A stretch of DNA of 64,000 nt, taken from positions 682,001 to 746,000 of the forward strand of contig NZ_JAMKYL010000001.1 in the NCBI RefSeq assembly GCF_027158465.1. The letters run 5' to 3'. Below, piece after piece: positions 39,191 through 48,051 of this stretch. The stretch's first letter is position 1. Every line of letters starts with the position of its first letter. Source of the stretch: Oxalobacter paeniformigenes (GTDB lineage: Bacteria; Pseudomonadota; Gammaproteobacteria; Burkholderiales; Burkholderiaceae_D). Under the pieces are notes generated by a model, which saw only the letters and a program-made list of their open reading frames with translations, did no database searches and had not been told where the DNA came from. A program made the position numbers and the translations under genes.

Positions 39191-39468
39191 CTGAAAAAAA
39201 CGTTTTTCCTTTTTTCAGGTTTTATTGAAACCTTTTATAAAACCGTCAGAAAATACCGATTTTTCCGATAATCCGTGAAAGATTTATTTTATTTACGATT
39301 ATATAAACGACATTCACTGTCAGCAAATATCTTTCACCATCAATGGATCAAATATCCAGAAACAAAAAAAGCATCCGGAACGATTTACATGTAAATATAT
39401 TCATCATTATCCGGAAAATGGAAAGGATATTTTCCGCGGATGGTTTGCCATAATCCGGACGATATGAT

Positions 39469-39510
39469 GCCAGGCGAAACGGGAACATCCTGTGCGCCGT
39501 TTCGCCTGGC
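39469..39510. repeat. 14-bp perfect inverted repeat upstream of the ankyrin gene
   Basis: GCCAGGCGAAACGG (39469-39482) and CCGTTTCGCCTGGC (39497-39510) are exact reverse complements separated by 14 nt. There is no T-run on either strand. It is about 110 bp before the ankyrin start codon. Confidence 0.7.
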
Positions 39511-39621
39511 CGACGGTACCATGCAAAAATCCATCCGTTGCAGGAATGACGCACCGCATCTCGACAGGGATGAAATTTGCCGCATAATACGCGCAACGAC
39601 CGAACTATCATTTGCCCCACC

Positions 39622-40335
39622 ATGACGATATCCATCACACTGCGCCGATTTGCCTTCCGTTTCTTTTCGTGTCTGCTGCTCATGTCGTGCTGCCTGTCGG
39701 CTGCACAGGCCGGATCCTTCGATGACTGGTTCATCGCCGTCAAAAACGACCAGCCCGGAAAGGTAAAGGACTTGCTGCGACGCGGATTCAACCCCAATGC
39801 CGTCGAACCGGAAAGAGGCGACACCGGGCTGATCCTGGCAATGCGCGAAAATTCGATGGGAGTCATGGAAGTCTTGCTGGCCGACAGCAGAACCCATATC
39901 GACGCGGAAGCGTTCAATGGCGACAATGCCCTGATGATCGCGTGTTACAACGGCAACGAAAAAGCCGTCAAAGCCCTTCTGGACAAAGGGGCAAAGGTCA
40001 ACAAGAACGGCTGGGCGCCTTTGCATTATGCCGCCGCCAGCGGCAACAACCGGATTGTCCAGATGCTGCTGGACAAGGATGCTTTCATCGATGCCGTATC
40101 ACCCAACGCCACGACGCCGATCATGATGGCCGCGCGGGGAGGGCATATCTATACCGTCAAGCTGCTGCACGACAATGGCGCGGATGCCACGATGAAAAAC
40201 CAGCGCGGTTACTCGGCCATGGACTTCGCAAGGGAAAACAAGAATACCGATATCGCCACCGGTCTGGAATACCGTATCAAAAAAGAAGCGGCACTGGCAA
40301 AACGCAAGAACGTCATGCCGAAGTTTCCTTTCTGA
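39622..40335 (+). CDS. Exported ankyrin-repeat protein
   Basis: The 237-residue product has an N-terminal signal peptide (RR at 8-9, hydrophobic 10-28, probable cleavage after AQA30). The mature part holds about five ankyrin repeats from residue 35 to 200, for example DTGLILAMRENSMGVMEVLLAD, NALMIACYNGNEKAVKALLDKGA and APLHYAAASGNNRIVQMLLDKDA, and ends in a basic tail KKEAALAKRKNVMPKFPF. The protein is probably periplasmic and binds a protein partner; no enzyme function is visible. Start 39622 is chosen for the signal peptide, though no clear ribosome binding site precedes it. It is convergent with nadB, 20 bp away. Confidence 0.8.
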   Translation: MTISITLRRFAFRFFSCLLLMSCCLSAAQAGSFDDWFIAVKNDQPGKVKDLLRRGFNPNAVEPERGDTGLILAMRENSMGVMEVLLADSRTHIDAEAFNGDNALMIACYNGNEKAVKALLDKGAKVNKNGWAPLHYAAASGNNRIVQMLLDKDAFIDAVSPNATTPIMMAARGGHIYTVKLLHDNGADATMKNQRGYSAMDFARENKNTDIATGLEYRIKKEAALAKRKNVMPKFPF

Positions 40336-40355
40336 TGCCTACTTTCTGATGCACC

Positions 40356-41981
40356 TCAGGCCGTAGTGGCGGTGGGACGTTTTCTGAACGGCGTCAGAAC
40401 CGTCGGCATGGCTTTCGGGAAGGTCGCCGGATAGTCGGAATTGAAATGCAATCCGCGACTTTCCTTGCGCAGCAGGGCACTTTCCACGATCATCGAGGCC
40501 ACGTCGACCAGGTTGCGCAATTCCAGCAAGTTGTTGCTGATGATGAAATTGGCGTAATACTCGTCGATTTCCTCACGCAACAGATGAATCCGGCGCTGGG
40601 CACGTTCCAGTCGCTTCGTTGTCCTGACGATACCGACATAATTCCACATGAACCTGCGCAGTTCATCCCAATTGTGTGAAATGACGACTTCCTCGTTGGC
40701 ATTGGAAACACGGCTTTCGTCCCATTGCGGCAATTCATGGAACGGTTCCTGCGGCAGGCTGGCGATATGTTCCGCCGCCGTCTTGCCGATGACCAGACAT
40801 TCCAGCAGTGAATTGCTGGCGAGACGATTCGCGCCATGCAGGCCGGTGCATGCCGTTTCACCGACGGCATAAAGATTTCTGATATCCGTACGTCCCAGGG
40901 TATCGGTGACCACGCCGCCACAAGTGAAATGCGTCGCCGGAACGACAGGAATCGGTTCTTTCGTGATATCGATCCCCAGTTCCATGCAACGCGCATAAAT
41001 CGTCGGGAAGTGTTCCTTGAGAAATTCCGGACTCTGGTGGCTGATGTCGAGATGGACATAATCCAGACCGCGTTTTTTCATCTCGAAGTCGATGGAACGC
41101 GCCACGATATCGCGCGGCGCCAGTTCGGCACGCGGATCGTGTTCCGGCATGAAGCGCATGCCGGCATCGGCTCCCGCATCCGGCGGCAGTTTCAAAAGGC
41201 CACCTTCGCCGCGGACCGATTCGGAAATCAGAAACGACTTGGCATACGGGTGATACAGGCAGGTCGGGTGGAACTGCACGAATTCCATGTTGGAAACCCG
41301 GCAACCCGCACGCCATGCCATGGCCACACCGTCACCGGTCGATGTGTCCGGATTGGTCGTATATAGATAAACCTTGCCGGCGCCACCCGTCGCCAGCACG
41401 GTATGACGTGCCGCGAAGGTATGCACCTTGCCTTCTTCCTCGTTCAATACATAAAGCCCGTAACATTCGACAGGCTGACGGTTTTCCGAGAGTTTTTCCG
41501 ACGTGATCAGATCCACGGCGAAATGGTTCTCGAAAAGATGGATATTCGGACGGCTGCGGATGATTTTTTCCAGCGTCTGCTGGACGACATGACCTGTAGC
41601 ATCGGCGGCATGGATGATCCGCCGTTCGCTGTGACCGCCTTCGCGCGTGAGGTGATAACCGGTCTGTGTGGACTTGTCCCTGGAGAAGGGAACGCCCTGA
41701 TTGATCAGCCAGTCGATGGCTTCACTGCCATGTTCGACAATGAAACGGGTGGCGACTTCATCGCACAATCCCGCACCTGCCGTCAGGGTATCCTTGACAT
41801 GTTTTTCGATACTGTCCAGTGCCGGATCGAGTACGGCGGCAATCCCGCCCTGTGCAAAATTGCTCGCGCTTTCCCACAAGGTTCGTTTGCAGATCAGCGC
41901 GATACGGTACGTTTCGGGAAGACGCAAGGCAACGGACAGACCCGCCAGTCCACTGCCGACAATAACGACATCGAAATTCAT
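40356..41981 (-). CDS. nadB: L-aspartate oxidase
   Basis: NadB oxidises L-aspartate to iminoaspartate, the first step of de novo NAD synthesis; fumarate or oxygen accepts the electrons. The 541-residue product has the FAD motif FDVVIVGSGLAGLSVAL, the succinate-dehydrogenase-like substrate loop TREGGHSERRIIHAADATGH, the active-site segment PIPVVPATHFTCGGV, and the C-terminal helical domain. Length is standard. nadA and nadC are not in the window. A 386-bp gap separates it from proC upstream. Confidence 0.96.
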   Translation of the reverse strand: MNFDVVIVGSGLAGLSVALRLPETYRIALICKRTLWESASNFAQGGIAAVLDPALDSIEKHVKDTLTAGAGLCDEVATRFIVEHGSEAIDWLINQGVPFSRDKSTQTGYHLTREGGHSERRIIHAADATGHVVQQTLEKIIRSRPNIHLFENHFAVDLITSEKLSENRQPVECYGLYVLNEEEGKVHTFAARHTVLATGGAGKVYLYTTNPDTSTGDGVAMAWRAGCRVSNMEFVQFHPTCLYHPYAKSFLISESVRGEGGLLKLPPDAGADAGMRFMPEHDPRAELAPRDIVARSIDFEMKKRGLDYVHLDISHQSPEFLKEHFPTIYARCMELGIDITKEPIPVVPATHFTCGGVVTDTLGRTDIRNLYAVGETACTGLHGANRLASNSLLECLVIGKTAAEHIASLPQEPFHELPQWDESRVSNANEEVVISHNWDELRRFMWNYVGIVRTTKRLERAQRRIHLLREEIDEYYANFIISNNLLELRNLVDVASMIVESALLRKESRGLHFNSDYPATFPKAMPTVLTPFRKRPTATTA

Positions 41982-42367
41982 GACTTTTTACCGGAACAAT
42001 TATTGTTTCTGAAACGAACACTATATTCCATTGAACGCGTTTCGTCATGTTTTTTGCACCGGCTTGTACCGTCCGAAGTCCATTTTGGTACATATCGGCG
42101 CACGAAGACGTGCCTTTGCCGGTACGGTATTGGCAAAGGCACAACAATCCGCCTGCACAAGAGGGCATTTCCTGCGGTTTCCGACAAAAGCGGTTCCGCC
42201 AGACACTGCGCAAACGTACAATGAAAACCGTTATGCAGGAGCCGGCCGGCAAGGCATCGATGCCTTGCTGCCGGTCATATCGATATAGAAAAGAACGACA
42301 ATCGATCAAGCCAGGTGCGCGAATCGCCTGATATCCGGCCAGGCCGGACCTGACAAAAGGAGGAGTC
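41982..42367. other. 386-bp intergenic region between nadB and proC with a 15-bp hairpin
   Basis: No gene is convincing. The small plus-strand frames at 42031 and 42047 have no family features. A long hairpin is at 42110-42142. A candidate -10 TACAAT (42217-42222) for proC has only a weak -35 (TTCCGC, 42194-42199). Confidence 0.6.
42110..42142 (+). repeat. Long hairpin upstream of proC
   Basis: GTGCCTTTGCC (42110-42120) and GGCAAAGGCAC (42132-42142) are perfect reverse complements. Inside, four more pairs (two of them G-U) leave only the loop CGG, giving a 15-bp stem. The G-U pairs fit RNA made from the plus strand only. No T-run follows. Confidence 0.7.
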
Positions 42368-43156
42368 ATGAAAAAACTGGGATTTATCGGCATGGGCAAT
42401 ATGGCGTCGGCCATTCTTCTGGGCGCCGTCAGGTCGGGTTTTCTCAAGGGTGAAGAAACCGTCGCCTACGATCTGAACGGCTTCAAGCTCGACAGCATGA
42501 ACAAGGCATGCGGCATGGCCAGGGCCGCATCCACGGAAGAAGTCATCGCCGACAGCGAAATCGTGTTGCTTGCCGTCAAGCCGAAAGCCGTCGAAAACAT
42601 TCTGGCCGAACAGCGTGAACGCCTGAAAGGCAAAACCCTGCTGTCGATCGCCGCAGGATGGCAATACAGCCGACTGCGCCGACTGCTCGATACTTCGACG
42701 CACATATGCGCCATCATGCCCAATACCCCGGCGCTGGTCGGCGAGGGCATGACCATCATCGAAGCCACCAACGATCTGTCGCAAAAAGAGCTGATCTTCA
42801 CCCGCCGCCTGTTCGGCTCGCTGGGCCAGGTCGAGGAACTTTCCAGCGAAATGATGGCGGTCGGCGGCACGCTCTCCGGATGTGCCCCCGCATGGATATT
42901 CATGGTCATCGAGGCGCTGGCGGACGGTGCCGTCTATTACGGTCTGCCGAGAGACATCGCCTACAAACTGGCCAGCCAGACCGTACTGGGTTCCGGCAAG
43001 ATGGTTCGTGACACCAAAACCCATCCCGGCAAACTCAAAGATGATGTCTGTTCTCCGGGCGGCATCACCATTCGTGGCGTCAAGGCGCTCGAGGCGGGCG
43101 GTCTGCGTATCGCGATGATGAACGCCATGGAAGCCGCATTCAAAAAACCGGACTGA
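42368..43156 (+). CDS. proC: Pyrroline-5-carboxylate reductase
   Basis: ProC reduces pyrroline-5-carboxylate to proline with NAD(P)H. The 262-residue product has the Rossmann start KKLGFIGMGNMASAILLG, the segment IMPNTPALVGEGMTII, and the C-terminal signature KTHPGKLKDDVCSPGGITIRG near residues 215-240. GGAGGAG overlaps the region just before the ATG (AAAAGGAGGAGTC), a near-ideal ribosome binding site. The usual upstream partner yggS is not present. A bidirectional terminator separates it from recJ. Confidence 0.95.
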   Translation: MKKLGFIGMGNMASAILLGAVRSGFLKGEETVAYDLNGFKLDSMNKACGMARAASTEEVIADSEIVLLAVKPKAVENILAEQRERLKGKTLLSIAAGWQYSRLRRLLDTSTHICAIMPNTPALVGEGMTIIEATNDLSQKELIFTRRLFGSLGQVEELSSEMMAVGGTLSGCAPAWIFMVIEALADGAVYYGLPRDIAYKLASQTVLGSGKMVRDTKTHPGKLKDDVCSPGGITIRGVKALEAGGLRIAMMNAMEAAFKKPD

Positions 43157-43200
43157 AAAGCATACAAGCCGCTTTTCCGGTCCATACCTCTTGCGACGAC

Positions 43201-43233
43201 AAAAAGACGGTACCCGAACGGTATCGTCTTTTT
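43201..43233. terminator. Bidirectional terminator between proC and recJ
   Basis: AAAAAGACGGTACC (43201-43214) pairs with GGTATCGTCTTTTT (43220-43233), 14 bp with one G-U pair and loop CGAAC. T-runs occur on both strands, so it serves the convergent proC and recJ. Confidence 0.85.
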
Positions 43234-43293
43234 GTATATGCCTGAAACTGTACCGGCATCATGCCGTCATGGAATTTGTCCCTCAGATCGCGA

Positions 43294-45000
43294 TCAGGGA
43301 AAAGCGCGGCCCGGTTCGGCATGCTCGACCATGATCTGTACGGACGTTCGCCCGTTGTATTCATTGGCGTCAAGCCGGTATGCCAGCAATACCCGCTCGG
43401 GCAGACGTTCGGGGTTGCCGAAACGGATCGCGTTGTAATGGCGGCCATTGCGTTCCAGCTGCAATTTCAGATGCTTTTCTTTCAGCACCCGCTGGTTGCG
43501 TACCGTGAATTCATCGCAAAAGAGGGGAGGCGGAAAACCATGTCCCCAGACTTGCGCATCCAGCATATCGATGAACGGCAGTGTGAAACAATCATCGTCG
43601 AGCGAACCGTCCGTCTCGATCTGTCGTTCGAGTTGTGTTTGCGTCAACCATCCGCGCGCCACTTCCTCGAACGCCTCCGAAAACGTCGCGAATCCGTCCG
43701 GTTTGAGCGTCAGACCGGCCGCCATGGCATGTCCGCCGAACTGGACGATCAGGCCAGGGTGGCGCTTGGCGACCAGATCGAGCGCATCACGCAGATGAAA
43801 TTCCGGAATCGAGCGGCCGGAGCCCTTGAGCATCCCGTCCTTTCCGACGGCGAACGCCATTGTCGGCCGGAAATATTTTTCCTTGATCCGTGAAGCCAGA
43901 ATGCCGACGATTCCCTGATGCCAGTCCGCAGACTGCACACAGATCGTCGCCCGGTCTTCCGGATGGATGTGCGCGATCTGTTCACGGGCATCCAGTCGCA
44001 TGTCCGCCTCGATTTCACGCCGTTCAATATTGATCCGGTTCAGTTCTCCGGCCATCGCCAGCGCACGATCGAAATCATCGGCCAGCAGGCATTCGATACC
44101 CAGCGACATATCCGAGAGCCGTCCTGCCGCATTCAGGCGCGGACCGAGGGCGAAACCGAGATCGAAGGGGGAAGCCTTGCGGTAATCGCGTCCGGAAACA
44201 CGGAAAAGCGCTGAAATACCGGGCTGCATGTTGCCGCTCCGGATACGGCGCAAACCCTGCGCCACCAGAATCCGGTTGTTGGCATCAAGTCGCACGACAT
44301 CGGCGAAAGTCCCCAGCGCCACCAGATCCAGCAGAGAATCCAGACGGGGTTGCGTCCGTTCGTCGAATACATGACGTGAACGCAATTCCGAACGCAGGGC
44401 CATCAAGACATAAAACATGACGCCCACACCCGCCAGATGCTTGCTGGGAAAAGAACATCCCGGCTGGTTCGGATTGACGACGATACAATGCTGCGGCAAA
44501 CGTTCGCCGGGCAAATGGTGATCCGTCACCAGAACTTCCATTCCCAGCGCGACTGCGCGCTCGATACCTTCCAGACTGGCGATACCGTTATCGACGGTGA
44601 CCAGTACATCCGTTCCGTGATTTTCACGAGCCATATCGACGATGGCAGGGGTCAGCCCGTAACCGTTGTCGAAACGGTTCGGCACCATATAATCGGCACG
44701 CGCTCCCATCAGGCGCAGGCCCCGAAGCGCCAGCGCACAGGCTGTCGCGCCATCGCAATCGTAATCGGCGATTACAGTGATTTTCTTGCCTGCAGCAATG
44801 GTATCGGCCAGAAAAGCCGCCGCCTCGCCAATGCAGGACAACTGTTCCGGATGAATCATGCCCGACAATCCCGTGGACAACTGTGCCGCATCCGTAATGC
44901 CGCGCGAGGCGAAAATTCTGGCCAGCACAGGATGGATACCGGCATCGCACAAATGCCGGAAAGCGGGTGCAGGACAGGAACGGACAACGATTCGGGTCAT
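43294..45000 (-). CDS. recJ: Single-stranded-DNA-specific exonuclease RecJ
   Basis: RecJ is a 5'-3' ssDNA exonuclease in recombination and mismatch repair. The 568-residue product has the DHH phosphoesterase motifs TVIADYDCDGATACA, VTVDNGIAS and VLVTDHHLPGERLP, the DHHA1 region with LGPRLNAAGR, and the C-terminal FGGHAMAAGLTL. Start ATG 45000 (MTRIVVRSCPAPAF) is the usual N-terminus; the frame upstream is open but not conserved. It is divergent from lolC. Confidence 0.95.
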   Translation of the reverse strand: MTRIVVRSCPAPAFRHLCDAGIHPVLARIFASRGITDAAQLSTGLSGMIHPEQLSCIGEAAAFLADTIAAGKKITVIADYDCDGATACALALRGLRLMGARADYMVPNRFDNGYGLTPAIVDMARENHGTDVLVTVDNGIASLEGIERAVALGMEVLVTDHHLPGERLPQHCIVVNPNQPGCSFPSKHLAGVGVMFYVLMALRSELRSRHVFDERTQPRLDSLLDLVALGTFADVVRLDANNRILVAQGLRRIRSGNMQPGISALFRVSGRDYRKASPFDLGFALGPRLNAAGRLSDMSLGIECLLADDFDRALAMAGELNRINIERREIEADMRLDAREQIAHIHPEDRATICVQSADWHQGIVGILASRIKEKYFRPTMAFAVGKDGMLKGSGRSIPEFHLRDALDLVAKRHPGLIVQFGGHAMAAGLTLKPDGFATFSEAFEEVARGWLTQTQLERQIETDGSLDDDCFTLPFIDMLDAQVWGHGFPPPLFCDEFTVRNQRVLKEKHLKLQLERNGRHYNAIRFGNPERLPERVLLAYRLDANEYNGRTSVQIMVEHAEPGRAFP

Positions 45001-45262
45001 GAGAGGACAAAAACGCATACCGCCTGATTTGACCGGTGGCGATATTGATACCATAAAAGGAAAATTCTCGCACTTTTCAGCAAATTCGGGAATATCCGCG
45101 ACGATTTGTTTTTCATTTTCATATGGATACCGACCTTGCCCGGCATGCCGTGAAACCGGTCCGAACGTCCATGGCATGCGCTGCGACAAAAGACGATACC
45201 GCCCGCATGTGACGACGGCGCAAATATGTGGCAAACTGTCTGGTCTTGCCGGGAGTCACACG

Positions 45263-46531
45263 TTGAAACTATTTTCCAATCTGCCGTTCGAATGGCTTGT
45301 CGGCCTGCGTTACATCCGTTCCGGAAAACGCAGCGGCCGGAACCGCTTCATCTCCTTCATCTCGCTCATCTCGATGGCCGGTATCGCGCTGGGCGTCGCC
45401 GCGCTCATCATCGTCTTGTCCGTCATGAACGGTTTCCAGAAAGAAGTGCGCGACCGGATGCTGTCGGTTCTGCCGCATATCGAAGTACAGGACGTCTACG
45501 GCTCGCTGCCTGACTGGCAAAGAACCGCCGCCCGCGTCCGTGAACATCCAGACGTGACCGGTACCGCCCCCTATGTGATCGGACAGGCGCTCGTCACCCG
45601 CAACGACATCATGCGTGGCGTCGTCGTGCGTGGCATCGTGCCATCGGAAGAACCCAACGTTTCCGATATCGCCCGCCAGTTCCGCTACGGCAAGCTCGGC
45701 GACCTGCAACCCGGCACCTTCAACATCGCCATCGGCAAGGAACTGGCCCGCGTCCTGCGCATCGGTCCGGGCGACAAACTGACCGTCATCGTCCCGCAAG
45801 GGCAGGTGACCCCGGCCGGCGTTTTGCCGCGTCTGAAACAGTTCACCGTCACTGGCGTATTCGAAGCAGGGCATTTTGAATTCGATTCTTCTTTCGCATT
45901 CGTCAACATGGAAGATGCCATGCGCATGTTCCGTACGGTATCTCCAACTGGATTACGTGTACAAATCAACGACATGCAGGAAGCTCCTCAGGTAGGACGT
46001 GAACTTTCTCTCATGCTATCCGGCGACGACGTCATCGTCCGCGACTGGTCGAAACAGAACCGCAACTGGTTCGCAGCCGTCCAGACCGAGAAAAAAATGA
46101 TGTTCATCATCCTCATGCTCATCATCGCCGTGGCGACTTTCAATCTCGTCTCGACGCTGGTCATGACCGTCACCGAAAAACAGGCCGACATCGCCATATT
46201 GCGCACACTGGGCGCCTCGCCGCGTTCCATCATGAAAATCTTCATGATACAGGGGGCGCTCGCCGGTATTTTCGGTACCCTGATCGGTGCCGGATTCGGC
46301 ATACTCGTGGCCGTCAACATCGACGTCATCGTTCCATTCATCGAACGCCTGTTCGGCTTCCAGTTCCTGCCCAAGGACATCTACCTCATCAGTTCGCTGC
46401 CGTCCGACTTGCGCTGGACGGACGTGCTGGTCATCGGCGGATCGTCCGTCATTCTGTCTTTCCTGGCTACGCTGTACCCGAGCTGGAGCGCGGCCAAGGT
46501 CAATCCTGCGGAGGCGCTGCGCTATGAATGA
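45263..46531 (+). CDS. lolC: Lipoprotein-releasing ABC transporter permease LolC/LolE
   Basis: LolC/E with LolD extracts outer-membrane lipoproteins from the inner membrane and passes them to LolA. The 422-residue product starts at TTG 45263, supported by GGGAG 8 bp upstream and by the conserved N-terminus KLFSNLPFEWLVGLRYIRSG. One helix (about 25-50) is followed by a large periplasmic domain to about residue 265, then three helices. Only one permease gene is present, so the complex is probably a homodimer with LolD, as in many beta-proteobacteria. The gene end overlaps lolD by 8 bp. Confidence 0.92.
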   Translation: MKLFSNLPFEWLVGLRYIRSGKRSGRNRFISFISLISMAGIALGVAALIIVLSVMNGFQKEVRDRMLSVLPHIEVQDVYGSLPDWQRTAARVREHPDVTGTAPYVIGQALVTRNDIMRGVVVRGIVPSEEPNVSDIARQFRYGKLGDLQPGTFNIAIGKELARVLRIGPGDKLTVIVPQGQVTPAGVLPRLKQFTVTGVFEAGHFEFDSSFAFVNMEDAMRMFRTVSPTGLRVQINDMQEAPQVGRELSLMLSGDDVIVRDWSKQNRNWFAAVQTEKKMMFIILMLIIAVATFNLVSTLVMTVTEKQADIAILRTLGASPRSIMKIFMIQGALAGIFGTLIGAGFGILVAVNIDVIVPFIERLFGFQFLPKDIYLISSLPSDLRWTDVLVIGGSSVILSFLATLYPSWSAAKVNPAEALRYE

Positions 46532-47210
46532 ACCCGTCTTGTCCTGCGAAGGACTGTGCAAAACCTTCCGGCAGGGCAGTTATACCGTCGAAGTCCTCTC
46601 GGATATCCATTTCTCCGTCTCCGAAGGCCAGCGCATTGCCATCGTCGGCGCTTCTGGCTCCGGCAAATCGACGCTTTTGCACCTGCTGGGCGGTCTGGAC
46701 ACACCGACTGCCGGTTCGGTAAACCTGTTGGGCAAAAACCTCGCCGACCTCAACGAAACGCAACGTGGCGAACTGCGCAACCGCGCACTGGGCTTTGTTT
46801 ACCAGTTCCATCACCTCTTGCCTGAATTTTCGGCACTGGACAATGTCGCCATGCCGCTGATGATTCGCCGCGAAAAACGGGAAAAGGCGCATGCAACGGC
46901 CATCGCCATGCTCGCGCGTGTCGGACTGGAAAACCGTGCCATCCACGTCCCGGGCGAACTCTCGGGCGGCGAACGGCAACGGGTCGCGCTGGCGCGTGCG
47001 CTGGTGACGCATCCATCCTGCGTTCTGGCCGACGAGCCGACAGGCAACCTTGACCGGGAAACGGCACAACAGATTTTCGATCTGATGATGGAACTTTCCG
47101 TCACACTCAAAACCGCATTCGTTATCGTCACGCATGACAACGAACTGGCCAGCCGCTGCGACAGGATTTACCGCATGTCGGGAAAAGGCCTGCAAAAAGT
47201 GGCGGAATAG
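46524..47210 (+). CDS. lolD: Lipoprotein-releasing ABC transporter ATPase LolD
   Basis: The 228-residue product is an ABC ATPase with Walker A IVGASGSGKSTLLHLLGGLD, Q-loop FVYQFHHLLPEFSALDNV (the LolD-type segment), signature LSGGERQRVALARAL, and Walker B CVLADEPTGNLD. It powers the LolC complex. ATG 46524 lies inside the end of lolC (8-bp overlap), so translation is coupled. A TatD-family gene follows after 37 bp. Confidence 0.95.
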   Translation: MNEPVLSCEGLCKTFRQGSYTVEVLSDIHFSVSEGQRIAIVGASGSGKSTLLHLLGGLDTPTAGSVNLLGKNLADLNETQRGELRNRALGFVYQFHHLLPEFSALDNVAMPLMIRREKREKAHATAIAMLARVGLENRAIHVPGELSGGERQRVALARALVTHPSCVLADEPTGNLDRETAQQIFDLMMELSVTLKTAFVIVTHDNELASRCDRIYRMSGKGLQKVAE

Positions 47211-47247
47211 GTTACAGTATTTTCGTTTCCAGTCACCGGTCGTCGCC

Positions 47248-48051
47248 ATGTGGATAGATACGCATTGCCATCTCGATGCCCCGGAATTTGCGGGCAATGA
47301 ACGGCGAATCGCCGCCGAAGCGGCGAAAGAGGGCATTTGCCACATCGTGATTCCCTCGATAGACCGTCCGGGATTCGCCAGAGTGACCGAACTGGCCCAT
47401 ACCTGCGCCAACTGTTCCTGTGCACTGGGCATCCATCCGCTCTATGTCGCCGGCAGCGATGAAAACGACTTGCGCATACTCGACGAGATCCTGCAAAAAG
47501 ACCGTGCCGATCCGCATCTCGTGGCAATTGGGGAAATCGGGCTGGATTTTTACCTTCCCGAACTGACGCGTTCGCCCTTGCGCGAAAAACAGGAATTTTT
47601 CTTTGTCGAACAACTGAAAATGGCGAAAAAACACGGATTGCCCGTGTTGCTGCATACCCGCCGCGCCGTCGATACCGTCCTGAAATACCTCAGACGCCAT
47701 GACATCCACAGCGGCATCGCCCACGCTTTCAGCGGCAGTCTGCAACAGGCGCAAGCCTTCATCGACCTGGGATTCAAACTCAGCTTTTGCGGCACATCCA
47801 CCCACGAACGCGCCCGGCAACTCCGCCAACTTGTCGCTACCTTGCCGATCGATACCATCGTCGTTGAAACCGATTCCCCCGATTTGCCCCCGGCATGGAA
47901 AAACCGCAAGGAAAACAGTCCGCTGGAACTGCCGCGTATCGGAGAAACCCTTGCCGCACTCCGTGGCATTACGGCTGACGAACTGGCAGAACACACCCGC
48001 CGCAACGCCATCACAGCCATTCCGAAACTGGCGCAACGGCTTGCAATATAA
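47248..48051 (+). CDS. TatD-family hydrolase, second copy
   Basis: The 267-residue product carries the TatD metal-site pattern WIDTHCHLDAPEF, AIGEIGLDFY, LLHTRRAVDT, IAHAFSG and VVETDSPDLPP. It differs from the first copy (37860) at several spots: HCF is HAF, and the end motif is DSPDLPPAWKNRKENSP, which places it in the YjjV-like branch. The reaction is presumed to be phosphodiester or amide hydrolysis but is not defined. ATG 47248 is set by homology. comEC starts directly after its stop codon. Confidence 0.88.
   Translation: MWIDTHCHLDAPEFAGNERRIAAEAAKEGICHIVIPSIDRPGFARVTELAHTCANCSCALGIHPLYVAGSDENDLRILDEILQKDRADPHLVAIGEIGLDFYLPELTRSPLREKQEFFFVEQLKMAKKHGLPVLLHTRRAVDTVLKYLRRHDIHSGIAHAFSGSLQQAQAFIDLGFKLSFCGTSTHERARQLRQLVATLPIDTIVVETDSPDLPPAWKNRKENSPLELPRIGETLAALRGITADELAEHTRRNAITAIPKLAQRLAI

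Larger units (their letters stand above)
38661..39621. other. AT-rich island with a small ORF, terminators and inverted repeats
   Basis: This 960-bp stretch is much poorer in GC than its surroundings: bases 39241-39300 hold 18 G/C of 60, against 40 of 60 in 35101-35160. Listed separately are a 28-codon gene, three plus-strand terminators and one minus-strand terminator. A 14-bp perfect palindrome ATTTACATGTAAAT (39383-39396) and a 14-bp inverted repeat (39469-39510) lie toward the ankyrin gene. The 113-codon frame 38930-39271 crosses the terminators and is not believable as a protein. Confidence 0.7.
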
